Shown here in pieces: positions 15,746-24,710 of a stretch of DNA of 30,092 bases. This DNA is from Lachnospiraceae bacterium UBA7060. Lineage in GTDB: Bacteria > Bacillota > Clostridia > Lachnospirales > Lachnospiraceae. A program made the translations under genes and the position numbers. The stretch spans positions 1 through 30,092 of the forward strand of contig DLAA01000039.1 of NCBI GenBank assembly GCA_002493835.1, written 5' to 3'. Every line of letters begins with the position of its first letter. Position 1 is the first letter of the stretch. The notes below the pieces were generated by a model. That model saw only the letters and a list, made by a program, of their open reading frames with translations, searched no databases and had not been told where the DNA came from.

Positions 15746-17125
15746 ATGAAGATGAAGGCGGAAAGACGGAAGAATACATGCCAGAAAAAAACTGGTAGAT
15801 GGAAGAATGCCGGATGGTTACTCGCGAAAGAGGCCCTTATTGTTGTAATTTGTGCGGTGCTTGGCGTCGCAGCGCTCGCAGTTACTTATTTGATTCCAAG
15901 GGATAACATGCGGGATAATCTGAGGAAGTCTTCCATCATTTTGCACGGGGAAGGGCTTGGAGCACATGTGTGGGAGGGCATTGAGGAGACGGCGCTGGAT
16001 GTATATACGGATGGACTGATTCTTAACGTTTCCTACACGGAGACGAAAAACGGTATCAGGGATATTCTGATGGGCACACGTGTGGAGGTGGATGGGAAAA
16101 ACCCGATGGAATCCTTATATGAGGTGGAAGTTTTATGTAATAAAAATTATATTGTAAAAAATTATGGCAGGTATTGGCATGGCTATCAGGTTATCTTGAG
16201 GCCGCTTTTATGTTTTTTTACATATGCAGATATCAGGCAGATAAACATGATTCTACAGATTGCACTTGTTTTTTTGCTTGTATTTATAATGGTAAGGTCT
16301 GGAGAAGGAATATTTGTGATCCCATTTTTTGGAATGTATATTTTTTTGTCCCCAGTCAGTTTATTTAGCTCACTCCAGTATTCCCCATGCTTTTATATTA
16401 TGATGTTTGCTTTGATCAGGATTTTTGAATGCGAGAGAAAGCTGGATGATGAGAAGAGGATTTATCTATTTCTTTTGGCAGGTATCTTGACGGCATACTT
16501 TGACCTATTAACGTATCCTTTGATTACGCTGGCAGTTCCTCTGGCTGCTTATCTGGGTTCTGATTGTGAGCATCTGTTACCGAACCCAGTATATGCGTGG
16601 AAAAATCTCATTGTTTATACAATTTCCTGGTTCATCGGATATGCAGGAATGTGGTCAGCGAAGTGGGCTATTACCACAATTTTGACAGGAGAAAACATTA
16701 TATTTGATGCATTGGGGAAAATTGTGTATCGTAGCGGATATTTTATAGAAAAGCATTCCTATTTTGATACGTTAGAATTAAATCTGTGTGTCTGCAATGT
16801 GAGGGTCTTGTTACCTGCGCTATTTTGCGTTATGCTATATATTGTTTTTATTTGGACGAAAAATCATATTAGAGTAAAGAGGGAACGCTTTCCAATAGTG
16901 GCGATGCTTCTATTTGTCTCTATGTATCCGTTATTCTGGTATTTGGTTACAAAAAATCATTCTTGCAGCCATTCTTACTTTACGTGGAGGGAATTGGCGA
17001 TCAGTGTGTTTGGCATTCTTATGGCCGGAGTTACAGGAATTAGACTTCCTTTGAAAATCTGCAACCAGGAACAGGAAAAACAGTCGGGGAGCGCGATAAA
17101 CCCTGATGAGTATAAGCCAATATGA
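15746..17125 (+). CDS. Polytopic membrane protein of unknown function
   Basis: A 459-residue integral membrane protein. A basic N-terminus is followed by a membrane segment at about 28-50 (EALIVVICAVLGVAALAVTY) and an external domain of about 100 residues containing NYGRYWHGYQVILRPLL. There are then about nine further hydrophobic segments with short loops, ending in a basic tail. This layout resembles GT-C-like or DUF-type membrane proteins of Firmicutes sometimes found with cell-surface polysaccharide genes, but I do not see a defined catalytic motif and give no function. The ATG at 15746 has only weak ribosome pairing (AGAAG). Slightly AT-richer than its neighbours. Probably under the control of the adjacent XRE regulator. 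Confidence 0.8.
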   Translation: MKMKAERRKNTCQKKTGRWKNAGWLLAKEALIVVICAVLGVAALAVTYLIPRDNMRDNLRKSSIILHGEGLGAHVWEGIEETALDVYTDGLILNVSYTETKNGIRDILMGTRVEVDGKNPMESLYEVEVLCNKNYIVKNYGRYWHGYQVILRPLLCFFTYADIRQINMILQIALVFLLVFIMVRSGEGIFVIPFFGMYIFLSPVSLFSSLQYSPCFYIMMFALIRIFECERKLDDEKRIYLFLLAGILTAYFDLLTYPLITLAVPLAAYLGSDCEHLLPNPVYAWKNLIVYTISWFIGYAGMWSAKWAITTILTGENIIFDALGKIVYRSGYFIEKHSYFDTLELNLCVCNVRVLLPALFCVMLYIVFIWTKNHIRVKRERFPIVAMLLFVSMYPLFWYLVTKNHSCSHSYFTWRELAISVFGILMAGVTGIRLPLKICNQEQEKQSGSAINPDEYKPI

Positions 17126-17160
17126 CAAAGGATTCCGGAGGGTGCCCCGGGATCCTTTGT
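17125..17160 (+). terminator. Strong hairpin at the end of the membrane protein gene
   Basis: A 14-bp stem (ACAAAGGATTCCGG with CCGGGATCCTTTGT, one G-T pair) and an 8-nt loop, starting at the stop codon and followed by GTTTAAAAATAAG. The T tract is imperfect. Lies between convergent genes. Confidence 0.6.
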
Positions 17161-17217
17161 GTTTAAAAATAAGTTTTGCATACTGTCATGCGGAATGGTA
17201 TGTGGCGATTTCCGTCC

Positions 17218-18039
17218 CTAATATTTTTTACGGTAAAAATGTTCCGCGCTTTGTATCAGCTTATAAAATATCATGGCGATCACGCATAAAATGATGATGG
17301 AAGTAATGACCATATTGAGCTGGAACACCTGCGATCCATAGATGATCAGATACCCCAGTCCCCGTCTCGCAGCCAGAAACTCTCCGATGATCACTCCCAC
17401 AAGAGAAAGGCCGATATTGACTTTCATGCTGCTTAAAATGAGTGGGATGGAGCTTGGCAGAATTACCTTGGTAAGCGCATCTTTTCTGCTGCCGCCCAAA
17501 GTGTAGATTAATTTGCACATCTCCGGGTCTACTTGACAGAAACCTGTGTAAAGACTGATGATGGAGCCAAAGAGTGCAACAGAGATGCCGGCTACGATTA
17601 TGGTGTTAGAACCGGTGCCGAGCCATACGATTAGGAGTGGTGCAAGGGCGGATTTGGGAAGAGCATTCAGGACGACCAGATAAGGTTCCAGAATTTCAGA
17701 GAGACTGTTTTGATACCAGAGGAGTGTGGCGGCAAAAAGGCTCAGGACGGTGACCAGAAAAAAGCTCGCGATAGTTTCAAAAAGGGTGATACCAGTATGA
17801 TCGAAGAATGAGTGGTCCGCAAGCATTTGACAGAGGTACCGGACAATTCCGGAAGGACTGCTGAAAAAGAAACTGTCGATCCATCCGAAAGCGGAGGCAG
17901 TTTCCCAGAGCCCCAAAAAGAGAAGCAGGAGAAGAGATCTCCCCAAAGTGATTCGGTGGTGGTGCCTGTGATGGGCGCGCAGGAAGTATTCCTGACGAGC
18001 CGAGACAGGCGGCGCTGTTTTAGATGGTTGTTTTCTCAT
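17218..18039 (-). CDS. ABC transporter permease (nitrate/sulfonate/taurine or HMP type)
   Basis: Inner-membrane permease of an importer in the SsuC/TauC/ThiX-like BPD_transp_1 family, 273 residues. A basic, His-rich N-terminus precedes six hydrophobic segments. The EAA loop that contacts the ATPase reads GGSRKDALTKVILPSSIP (about 190-207). ATG at 18039 has GGGAGGT 8 bases upstream. It overlaps the end of the ATPase gene by 20 bases, so the pair is translated together. No periplasmic-binding protein gene lies next to it, so the substrate cannot be named: sulfonates, taurine, nitrate or the thiamine precursor HMP are all possible. Confidence 0.9.
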   Translation of the reverse strand: MRKQPSKTAPPVSARQEYFLRAHHRHHHRITLGRSLLLLLFLGLWETASAFGWIDSFFFSSPSGIVRYLCQMLADHSFFDHTGITLFETIASFFLVTVLSLFAATLLWYQNSLSEILEPYLVVLNALPKSALAPLLIVWLGTGSNTIIVAGISVALFGSIISLYTGFCQVDPEMCKLIYTLGGSRKDALTKVILPSSIPLILSSMKVNIGLSLVGVIIGEFLAARRGLGYLIIYGSQVFQLNMVITSIIILCVIAMIFYKLIQSAEHFYRKKY

Positions 18040-18808
18040 CGGCTAATACCTCCCATAATTGATTAAAGTATTTCTGATAGGCGGCAGTGCTGCGAATGGC
18101 CAGAGGATCTTCTCGACTGATTTCGTAGAGGACTGCCATCTCGCATTTTACGGCAGCAGGGCGCTTGGAAAGGACAATAACGCGGTCCGCCAGAGTGATA
18201 GCCTCAGAGAGATCGTGGGTAATAAGAAGAGCGGTTTTTCCTGTTTTTCGGATAATGCTCGCAATGTCTGCAGAGACGGAGAGCCTGGTTTGAAAGTCAA
18301 GGGCACTGAAGGGTTCGTCCAGAAGGAGAAGGTCGGGGTGGATAGCCATAGTGCGGATCAAAGCTGCCCGCTGGCGCATGCCGCCGGAGAGTTCAGAAGG
18401 TTTTTTATCCTTAAAGCTATAGAGACCGTAATCGGTAAGAAGTTTTAAAACATAGTCGATATTTTCTTTTGTGAGGCTGTGGGTGAGCTCCATACCGAGG
18501 ATTACGTTCTGATAGACTGTGCGCCATTCAAAAAGATGGTCTTTTTGCAGCATATAGCCGATCCGCAGGGCAGAGTCCGCGCAGTAGTCTTTGGATGAGA
18601 GCCCGCGGTAGAGGATTTCGCCATCTTCTGGGGCGAGCAGGCCTGAGATGATTGACAGAAGAGTAGATTTGCCGCAGCCGCTTGGCCCAACGACCGCTGT
18701 AAAGCTTCCTTCTGAGATCTGCAGATTGATGTGTGAAAGGGCGGGTGTTTCCCCTTTCAAATTGTGATAAGAGTAGGAAACATCCCGCAGAGAAAGTATT
18801 GGTTGCAT
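18020..18808 (-). CDS. ABC transporter ATP-binding protein (SsuB/TauB/ThiZ-like)
   Basis: The ATPase of the importer, 262 residues. Walker A is VVGPSGCGKSTLLS, the Q loop is at YMLQKDHLFEW, the ABC signature is LSGGMRQR, Walker B is LLLLDEPFSALD, and the switch His is in LLITHDLSEA. This sequence type is typical of the nitrate/sulfonate/taurine importer family. The ATG at 18808 has AAGGAGT about 11 bases upstream. It is the first gene of the two-gene unit, behind a leader with a large inverted repeat. Confidence 0.95.
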   Translation of the reverse strand: MQPILSLRDVSYSYHNLKGETPALSHINLQISEGSFTAVVGPSGCGKSTLLSIISGLLAPEDGEILYRGLSSKDYCADSALRIGYMLQKDHLFEWRTVYQNVILGMELTHSLTKENIDYVLKLLTDYGLYSFKDKKPSELSGGMRQRAALIRTMAIHPDLLLLDEPFSALDFQTRLSVSADIASIIRKTGKTALLITHDLSEAITLADRVIVLSKRPAAVKCEMAVLYEISREDPLAIRSTAAYQKYFNQLWEVLADEKTTI

Positions 18809-18825
18809 AGTAAATGACTCCTTAT

Positions 18826-18880
18826 GTAGTTAACGACATCATATTTTTCGCGAACCGAAATCTGATGGGTCGTTTACTAC
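18826..18880 (-). promoter_or_regulatory. Inverted repeat in the leader of the ABC importer operon
   Basis: Two 12-bp arms, GTAGTTAACGAC (18826-18837) and GTCGTTTACTAC (18869-18880), match as an inverted repeat with one mismatch, plus an inner ATCA/TGAT pairing. The spacer is 31 bp. In the transcript it would form a hairpin ending just before the ribosome site (18819-18824); as DNA it could be an operator. A TATACT lies just upstream on the minus strand, so the repeat would start near the transcription start. Confidence 0.55.
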
Positions 18881-18924
18881 GAGTATAGAATATCTTATGA
18901 GGCAGAAGAAAATATGTGTTCTGA

Positions 18925-18953
18925 TTGAAAAGAAATCCAATATATGGTATCAT
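18925..18953 (+). promoter_or_regulatory. Promoter of argH-asd
   Basis: TTGAAA (18925-18930), 17-bp spacer, TATCAT (18948-18953). The in-frame ATG at 18944 lies within the promoter, which rules it out as a translation start and supports 18989. Confidence 0.6.
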
Positions 18954-18988
18954 CAAATTTAGATTTAATTAAAATGGAGGATTTAAAT

Positions 18989-20419
18989 ATGGCACAGTTG
19001 TGGGGCGGCCGTTTTACTAAGGAGATAGATCAGCTTGTATATCAGTTTAATGCGTCAATTTCCTTTGATCAGAGATTTTTTAAGCAGGATATCGAAGGCA
19101 GTATCGCCCATGTGATTATGCTGACGAAGCAGGGGATACTGACAAAAGAGGAGAAGGATGCCATTTTGAAGGGCCTTACCGGGATCAGGCAGGATGTGGA
19201 AGATGGAAAGCTTGTGATCACGGACGAGTATGAGGATATTCACAGTTTTGTGGAGGCAAATCTGATCAGCAGGATCGGCGATGCGGGCAAGAAGCTTCAT
19301 ACGGGCAGGAGCCGTAACGATCAGGTGGCATTGGATATGCGGCTGTATATAAGGCTTGAGGTGCTCTATGTGGATGAACTGCTTAAGACATTGATGCAGA
19401 CACTCCTCACAATCATGGAGAAGAATGTGGAGACTTACATGCCTGGGTTTACGCATTTGCAAAAGGCTCAGCCGGTGACATTAGCGCACCATGTGGGCGC
19501 TTATTTTGAGATGTTTAAGAGGGATCGATCGCGGCTTAAGGATATCTTTTATCGCATGAATTACTGTCCGTTGGGGGCGGGGGCGTTAGCGGGGACGACC
19601 TATCCGCTTGACAGAAGCTACACGGCATCGATTCTCGGTTTTGAGGGGCCCACGTTAAACAGCATGGATTCGGTGTCAGACAGGGACTATGTGATTGAGT
19701 TTTTGGCGGCATTGTCCACAATTATGATGCATTTGAGCCGTTTTTGCGAGGAGATTATTATATGGAATTCGAACGAGTACCGGTTTGTGGAGATTGACGA
19801 TGCTTACGCTACCGGAAGCAGTATTATGCCGCAGAAGAAAAATCCGGATATTGCGGAGTTGGTGCGTGGCAAGACAGGGCGGGTCTATGGCGCGCTCGTA
19901 TCCATATTGACAACCATGAAGGGAATTCCACTCGCCTACAATAAAGATATGCAGGAGGACAAGGAGCTGACTTTCGATGCCATTGATACAGTGAAGGGAT
20001 GTCTTGCCTTGTTTGAAGGGATGATCCGAACCATGAGGTTTAACCGGGATGTGATGGAGAAGAGCGCTGCAATGGGTTTTACAAATGCAACCGATGCTGC
20101 GGATTATCTGGTGGGAAGAGGCGTGCCTTTTCGGGATGCCCATAGTATTATCGGCAAGCTGGTATTGTACTGCATTGATAAAAAGTGCAGCATAGAGGAA
20201 CTCTCTTTGGAGGAGCTGAAGGAAGTAAGCCCTGTTTTTGAGGAGGATGTCTACGATGCGATCTGTTTAAAAACTTGTGTGGAGAAGCGTTTGACCATAG
20301 GGGCACCAGGGGCGAAGGCCATGCGTGAGGTAATTGCAAGAGAAAAGGCATATCTGTCTAAAAGCTGGCAGGACGAGGAAGATCTGCTTGGCGGCAGATT
20401 AGGCGAGGCAATAAAATAA
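18989..20419 (+). CDS. argH: Argininosuccinate lyase
   Basis: Splits argininosuccinate into arginine and fumarate, the last step of arginine synthesis. It belongs to the fumarase/aspartase superfamily. N-terminus AQLWGGRF, the HTGRSRNDQVALD segment and the signature GSSIMPQKKNPD (residues 276 onward, with the catalytic Ser) are diagnostic. Length is 476 residues, as expected. GGAGG at 18976-18980 lies 8 bases before the ATG at 18989, so the open frame from 18944 is not used. asd follows after 11 bases. argG is not in the window. Confidence 0.97.
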   Translation: MAQLWGGRFTKEIDQLVYQFNASISFDQRFFKQDIEGSIAHVIMLTKQGILTKEEKDAILKGLTGIRQDVEDGKLVITDEYEDIHSFVEANLISRIGDAGKKLHTGRSRNDQVALDMRLYIRLEVLYVDELLKTLMQTLLTIMEKNVETYMPGFTHLQKAQPVTLAHHVGAYFEMFKRDRSRLKDIFYRMNYCPLGAGALAGTTYPLDRSYTASILGFEGPTLNSMDSVSDRDYVIEFLAALSTIMMHLSRFCEEIIIWNSNEYRFVEIDDAYATGSSIMPQKKNPDIAELVRGKTGRVYGALVSILTTMKGIPLAYNKDMQEDKELTFDAIDTVKGCLALFEGMIRTMRFNRDVMEKSAAMGFTNATDAADYLVGRGVPFRDAHSIIGKLVLYCIDKKCSIEELSLEELKEVSPVFEEDVYDAICLKTCVEKRLTIGAPGAKAMREVIAREKAYLSKSWQDEEDLLGGRLGEAIK

Positions 20420-20430
20420 GGAGGATAAAA

Positions 20431-21516
20431 ATGAGTGAGAAACTAAAGGTAGGCATTTTAGGCGGCACAGGTATGGTAGGGCAGCGGTTTATTGCCCTTT
20501 TGGAGAATCATCCTTGGTTTGAGGTGACAACCATTGCTGCGAGTCCCCGCTCTGCGGGTAAGACTTATGAGGAGGCTGTGGGTGACAGATGGAAGATGGA
20601 TTCTCCCATGCCCGAGGCGGTAAAAAATATAATTGTCAAGAATGTAAACGAGGTTGACAAGGTGGCGGCGGAAGTGGATTTTGTTTTTTCCGCGGTGGAT
20701 ATGACTAAGGATGAGATTAAGAAGATCGAGGAGGAGTACGCAAAGACGGAAACGCCCGTTGTCTCCAACAACAGCGCTCACCGGTGGACGCCGGATGTGC
20801 CCATGGTGGTGCCGGAGATTAATCCGGAGCACTTTGACGTGATAGAAGATCAGAAAAAAAGACTGGGTACGAAGCGAGGCTTTATTGCTGTAAAACCAAA
20901 CTGCTCCATTCAGAGCTATGCGCCGGTGCTCACCGCGTGGAAGGAGTTTGAGCCATACGAGGTGGTAGCTACCACGTATCAGGCGATCTCCGGTGCGGGC
21001 AAGACCTTCAAGGATTGGCCGGAGATGGTGGAGAATGTGATTCCCTATATCGGCGGTGAGGAGGAAAAGAGCGAGAAGGAGCCTCTGCGCATCTGGGGCA
21101 GGGTGGAGAACGGCGAGATTGTTCCGGCCCAAAGCCCTGTGATTACCTGCCAGTGCATCCGCGTGCCGGTGCTGAACGGGCATACGGCGGCTGTGTTTGT
21201 TAAATTTAAGAAGAAACCTACCAAAGAACAGTTAATTGAGAGACTGGTGAATTTTAAGGGGCTTCCTCAGGAGCTTGGCCTGCCTAGTGCGCCGAAGCAG
21301 TTTATTCAGGTGATGGAAGAGGATAATCGTCCGCAGGTGAAGCTGGATGTGGATTATGAGAACGGCATGGGCATCAGTGTGGGACGGATTCGTGAGGACA
21401 GCGTCTATGACTGGAGGTTTGTGGGACTTTCTCATAATACTGTGCGGGGAGCGGCAGGCGGCGCCATACTCTGTGCGGAGACATTAAAGGCAAAAGGATA
21501 TATTACAAAGAAATAG
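20431..21516 (+). CDS. asd: Aspartate-semialdehyde dehydrogenase (archaeal/fungal-like long form)
   Basis: NADPH-dependent reduction of aspartyl phosphate to aspartate semialdehyde, the branch point for lysine, methionine and threonine synthesis. N-terminal nucleotide motif is GILGGTGMVGQRF. The active-site Cys is C158 in KPNCSIQSY, and RVPVLNGHTAAVFV contains the second catalytic His. This is the type with a separate insert common in archaea, fungi and some Clostridia, differing from the E. coli type. It has 361 residues. AAGGAGG lies 7 bases before the ATG at 20431. Only 11 bases from argH, so cotranscribed. Confidence 0.96.
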   Translation: MSEKLKVGILGGTGMVGQRFIALLENHPWFEVTTIAASPRSAGKTYEEAVGDRWKMDSPMPEAVKNIIVKNVNEVDKVAAEVDFVFSAVDMTKDEIKKIEEEYAKTETPVVSNNSAHRWTPDVPMVVPEINPEHFDVIEDQKKRLGTKRGFIAVKPNCSIQSYAPVLTAWKEFEPYEVVATTYQAISGAGKTFKDWPEMVENVIPYIGGEEEKSEKEPLRIWGRVENGEIVPAQSPVITCQCIRVPVLNGHTAAVFVKFKKKPTKEQLIERLVNFKGLPQELGLPSAPKQFIQVMEEDNRPQVKLDVDYENGMGISVGRIREDSVYDWRFVGLSHNTVRGAAGGAILCAETLKAKGYITKK

Positions 21517-21548
21517 AGGAGCAGCAGGGATAGTTCATTTAAGGGGGG

Positions 21549-21572
21549 ATACCGCCTGGGAAAAGGCGGTAT
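21549..21572 (+). other. Perfect hairpin upstream of the EAL gene
   Basis: A 9-bp stem (ATACCGCCT/AGGCGGTAT) with a 6-nt loop, between asd and the EAL gene. No T run follows, so it is a poor terminator. Its 3' arm contains GGCGG and could hide or supply the ribosome site of a GTG start at 21582. It does not match the c-di-GMP riboswitch patterns I know. Confidence 0.5.
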
Positions 21573-21581
21573 ATAGATAGA

Positions 21582-23327
21582 GTGACAAATACGTTAACAG
21601 AAATGCAGGGAACAAAGATGGAGCTGCTTGCGGCGGAAAATCAGAGACTGCGGGAGGACGAAAAGATGTTTCGTCTGCTCTGTGAAACGTCCAACAGCGC
21701 TTTTATTTATTATAATTATAAGGAGGACCGATTACGGACCATTGCCAACTGGGATTACTTCTTTGATTTTTCAGTGACAGATATGAAGGATTTTTCCAAG
21801 CTTTATGACCGGGTAGAGGAGCAGTATGCGATTCTGCTAAGGGAAGGACTTTTTATTGAGAATCAGAACAGGGATCAGGAAAGCTTTGAAATTCGCTTAA
21901 AAGAAAAAGGCCTTTGTGTGGAAGTGGAAGTTAACATTGTATATGATGTCAACAGAAAACCTACAGACAAAATTATCCGTTTCAAAGATGTGACCCGAGT
22001 CAATGCCCAGAAGGATGAGCTCACTTATATGGCTTATTATGACATTATGACAGGCTTGTATAACCGGAACTGTTTTGTCAGGATTCTCGGGGAGCTTTTG
22101 CGGAAGGCGGATCAGGAAAAACGCACGGTGGCAGTGATGTTTGTGGATTTTGATGATTTCCGCAGAGTCAATGACGGCATGGGGATTATAGCCGGAGATG
22201 AAGTGCTGCAGCTTTTTGGACAGTATCTGATCGGACTTATGAGCGATCAGGTGATCATTTCGCACTTCAGCACGGACATTTACTGTGTCGCTATTTATGA
22301 TCCTTGTGGAGCAAGGAGTGTGGAGACAATCTATCGGGTGATCCGGGAGCGGTTGAAAACGCCTTTCAGGCTGATGGATGGGCAGGAAGTGACCATGACG
22401 GTGAGTGTGGGCGTATGCGAATATCCGGAAGCGGCCTCCGGTGCTCTGGAATTGATCAATTGTGCGGAGATTGTTATGTTCCAGGCGAAGAGGCAGGGGA
22501 AGGATACGATACAATACTTTGATGGAGCGATTTTGGAAGATTTCCTACAGACAGTGACCATCCAGACGAAACTTAGAGAGGTAGTGTTTGAACAGAATTT
22601 TACCATGTACTATCAACCCCAGTATTATACGGAAAGTGAAAGGCTGCGCGGAGTGGAAGCGCTGATTCGTTGGAAGGATGACACGGGGGACTCTATCAGT
22701 CCGGCTGTTTTTATTCCGATAGCGGAGAAGAATGGAACCATTGTTCCCATCGGGAACTGGGTGATCGAAAAGAGTGTGCAGACCTATGCCAGATGGAGAG
22801 ATGCGTATCAATACCCGATGATTTTATCATTGAATATCTCGGCGGTGCAGTGTAAGCAGAAGGATTTTATCGAGAGCTTTCTGCATATTATTGAAAAATA
22901 TCATGTGGCGGCGCAGGAGATAGAGCTGGAGATTACGGAGACAATCTTGATTGAAGACTTTGGTTACATAAGCGGCCGGCTCGCTGAACTGCGGGAAACT
23001 GGTGTTAAAATTTCCCTGGATGATTTCGGTACGGGTTTTTCTTCGCTGTCCTATTTGAAGGGGCTGCCTATTGATACGCTGAAAATCGATAAGACTTTTG
23101 TGGATACAATGCTTACAGACGACAATACAAAAATAATTATTGAATCCATTATCTACATGGTCAAACGACTGGGGTACGAAACTATCGCCGAGGGTGTGGA
23201 GACACAGGAACAATTCCAGTATCTGAGAGATCTTTCCTGCGATATTATACAGGGGTATTATTTGGCAAGACCGATGCCGGCTGAAAAGATAGAGGAGCTG
23301 CTTACAGAGTTGATGGCAAGGGTGTGA
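21582..23327 (+). CDS. EAL-domain c-di-GMP phosphodiesterase with degenerate GGDEF domain
   Basis: Cytoplasmic signalling protein of 581 residues. About 15-145: PAS-like domain after a short coiled-coil start. About 150-310: GGDEF fold with an inactive site, where the motif reads STDIY (230-234) instead of GGDEF. About 320-575: EAL domain with intact key residues: E359-A-L, NISAVQ, ELEITET, LDDFGTGFSS, KIDKTF and AEGVET. So it should hydrolyse c-di-GMP, while the dead GGDEF part may sense GTP. No membrane segment. GTG at 21582 is the first start; ATG at 21618, with CAGGGA well spaced upstream, is the more likely one. The next gene begins 17 bases downstream. Confidence 0.94.
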   Translation: MTNTLTEMQGTKMELLAAENQRLREDEKMFRLLCETSNSAFIYYNYKEDRLRTIANWDYFFDFSVTDMKDFSKLYDRVEEQYAILLREGLFIENQNRDQESFEIRLKEKGLCVEVEVNIVYDVNRKPTDKIIRFKDVTRVNAQKDELTYMAYYDIMTGLYNRNCFVRILGELLRKADQEKRTVAVMFVDFDDFRRVNDGMGIIAGDEVLQLFGQYLIGLMSDQVIISHFSTDIYCVAIYDPCGARSVETIYRVIRERLKTPFRLMDGQEVTMTVSVGVCEYPEAASGALELINCAEIVMFQAKRQGKDTIQYFDGAILEDFLQTVTIQTKLREVVFEQNFTMYYQPQYYTESERLRGVEALIRWKDDTGDSISPAVFIPIAEKNGTIVPIGNWVIEKSVQTYARWRDAYQYPMILSLNISAVQCKQKDFIESFLHIIEKYHVAAQEIELEITETILIEDFGYISGRLAELRETGVKISLDDFGTGFSSLSYLKGLPIDTLKIDKTFVDTMLTDDNTKIIIESIIYMVKRLGYETIAEGVETQEQFQYLRDLSCDIIQGYYLARPMPAEKIEELLTELMARV

Positions 23328-23344
23328 TGGGGTAGGCGGATAAG

Positions 23345-24706
23345 ATGTTACTTGGCAGAACAACGGAACTTGGTTATTTGAATAACTATTATGACAGAGA
23401 AGGAAGTCAGATTCTGATCGTTTACGGGCAGAAACATATTGGAAAGACGGCACTTGTGAAAGAATTTATGAAGGATCGGCCGGGCTGCTATTATTTGGCA
23501 AAAGCCTGCTCCGAACGGGAGCAGGCCTATCAATGGGGCAGACAACTTGTGCATGACGGCTATATCGTAGAAAAGTTTCCAACTTTCCAGGAGATTTTTG
23601 AAAAGCTTGCACACCGTGTTACCGGGAAGAAGGTGCTGGTAATCGATGAGTTTCAAAATATTGTGCGGGCCAGCGATGCGTTTATGAAAGACTTGGTTTC
23701 TTTTGTCCACAGTCAGTGGAATCGAGATGATGTGATGGTGATCCTTGTAAGTTCCTCGATCGGCTGGATTGAGAACAGCATGATCACCAGAATTGGAGAG
23801 GCGGCTTACGAACTTTCCGGTCTTTTGAAGATTAAGGAAATGCCTTTTGTAGATTTAGTGGAGCGGTTTCCCAATTTTCGTATTGAGGAGTGTGTGGAAG
23901 CCTATGCCATACTGGGAGGGATTCCAGGTCTGTGGAATCAGTTTGACGATAGGCTTACCATTCAGCAAAATATCTGTCGCAATATTTTGGACTGCAACAG
24001 TTTTCTTTTTGAGGAGGGTGAGAGGATTCTTACGGAGCAGCTCAGAGAGCCAGGGGTTTACAATACCATTATGGCGTCCATTGCGGCGGGTGATCACAAG
24101 TTAAATGACCTCTATCTTCATACAGAATTTTCCCGCGCAAAGATTAGTGTGTATCTGAAAAACTTGATTGAGCTGGAGCTGGTGGAGAAGGTTTTTTCTT
24201 ATGATACGGCGGGCAAAGAGAATGTACAGAAAGGAATCTATCGGATCAGCCATCCTTTTGTAGATTTTTATTATACTTATATGTATCCTCATCTGAGTGA
24301 TTTGCAGATGCTTTCGGTGGGAGAATTTTATAATCATTATATTATGAGGGACTTTAGGCGTTATGTGTCCGGCTATTTCAAACAAGTGTGCAGACAGCAT
24401 TTGATGAGATTGGGGGAGCGGCACAGGCTTCCTATAGATTGCGGCACCATTGGTGAGTGGATTGGCAAGATGGGATCTCTGGATATCATTGCGCAGGACG
24501 AAGAAGGACGCACACTTATTGGCCTGTGCAACTGGGAGAAACCCATGACCTACGAGGATTATGAGAATCTTCTGCTCTACGCAAAGAAGGCGAAGATCAG
24601 CGCGGATTATATTTATATGTACACGGCTTTCCGCTTTGATGAGAAGCTGAATTTGGAGGCAAAGGTCAAAGCAAATCTGAAACTAGTGCAGATTTCGGAT
24701 CTGTAA
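23345..24706 (+). CDS. ATPase of the archaeal-type ATPase_2/DUF234 family
   Basis: A 453-residue soluble P-loop ATPase. Walker A is GQKHIGKT (28-35) and Walker B is VLVIDEFQN (97-105), typical of ATPase_2. After the ATPase core (about 1-200) come a winged-helix region (about 240-300, AGDHKLNDLYLHTEFSRAKI) and a DUF234-type C-terminal part with a nuclease-like fold (about 320-453, IDCGTIGEWIGKMGSLDIIA). The function of such proteins is mostly unknown; suggestions include DNA-related or abortive roles. Start ATG at 23345; GGCGGA lies 7 bases upstream. Its only neighbours are the EAL and topoisomerase genes. Confidence 0.85.
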   Translation: MLLGRTTELGYLNNYYDREGSQILIVYGQKHIGKTALVKEFMKDRPGCYYLAKACSEREQAYQWGRQLVHDGYIVEKFPTFQEIFEKLAHRVTGKKVLVIDEFQNIVRASDAFMKDLVSFVHSQWNRDDVMVILVSSSIGWIENSMITRIGEAAYELSGLLKIKEMPFVDLVERFPNFRIEECVEAYAILGGIPGLWNQFDDRLTIQQNICRNILDCNSFLFEEGERILTEQLREPGVYNTIMASIAAGDHKLNDLYLHTEFSRAKISVYLKNLIELELVEKVFSYDTAGKENVQKGIYRISHPFVDFYYTYMYPHLSDLQMLSVGEFYNHYIMRDFRRYVSGYFKQVCRQHLMRLGERHRLPIDCGTIGEWIGKMGSLDIIAQDEEGRTLIGLCNWEKPMTYEDYENLLLYAKKAKISADYIYMYTAFRFDEKLNLEAKVKANLKLVQISDL

Positions 24707-24710
24707 AAGT

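Noticed and set aside
18826..18880. BirA (biotin repressor) operator or TPP riboswitch for the ABC importer
   Set aside because: The spacing between half-sites is 31 bp rather than about 15, and the CTGAGA-type TPP riboswitch core is absent.
21516..21600. c-di-GMP riboswitch upstream of the EAL gene
   Set aside because: Only a simple hairpin is present, with none of the conserved GEMM core.
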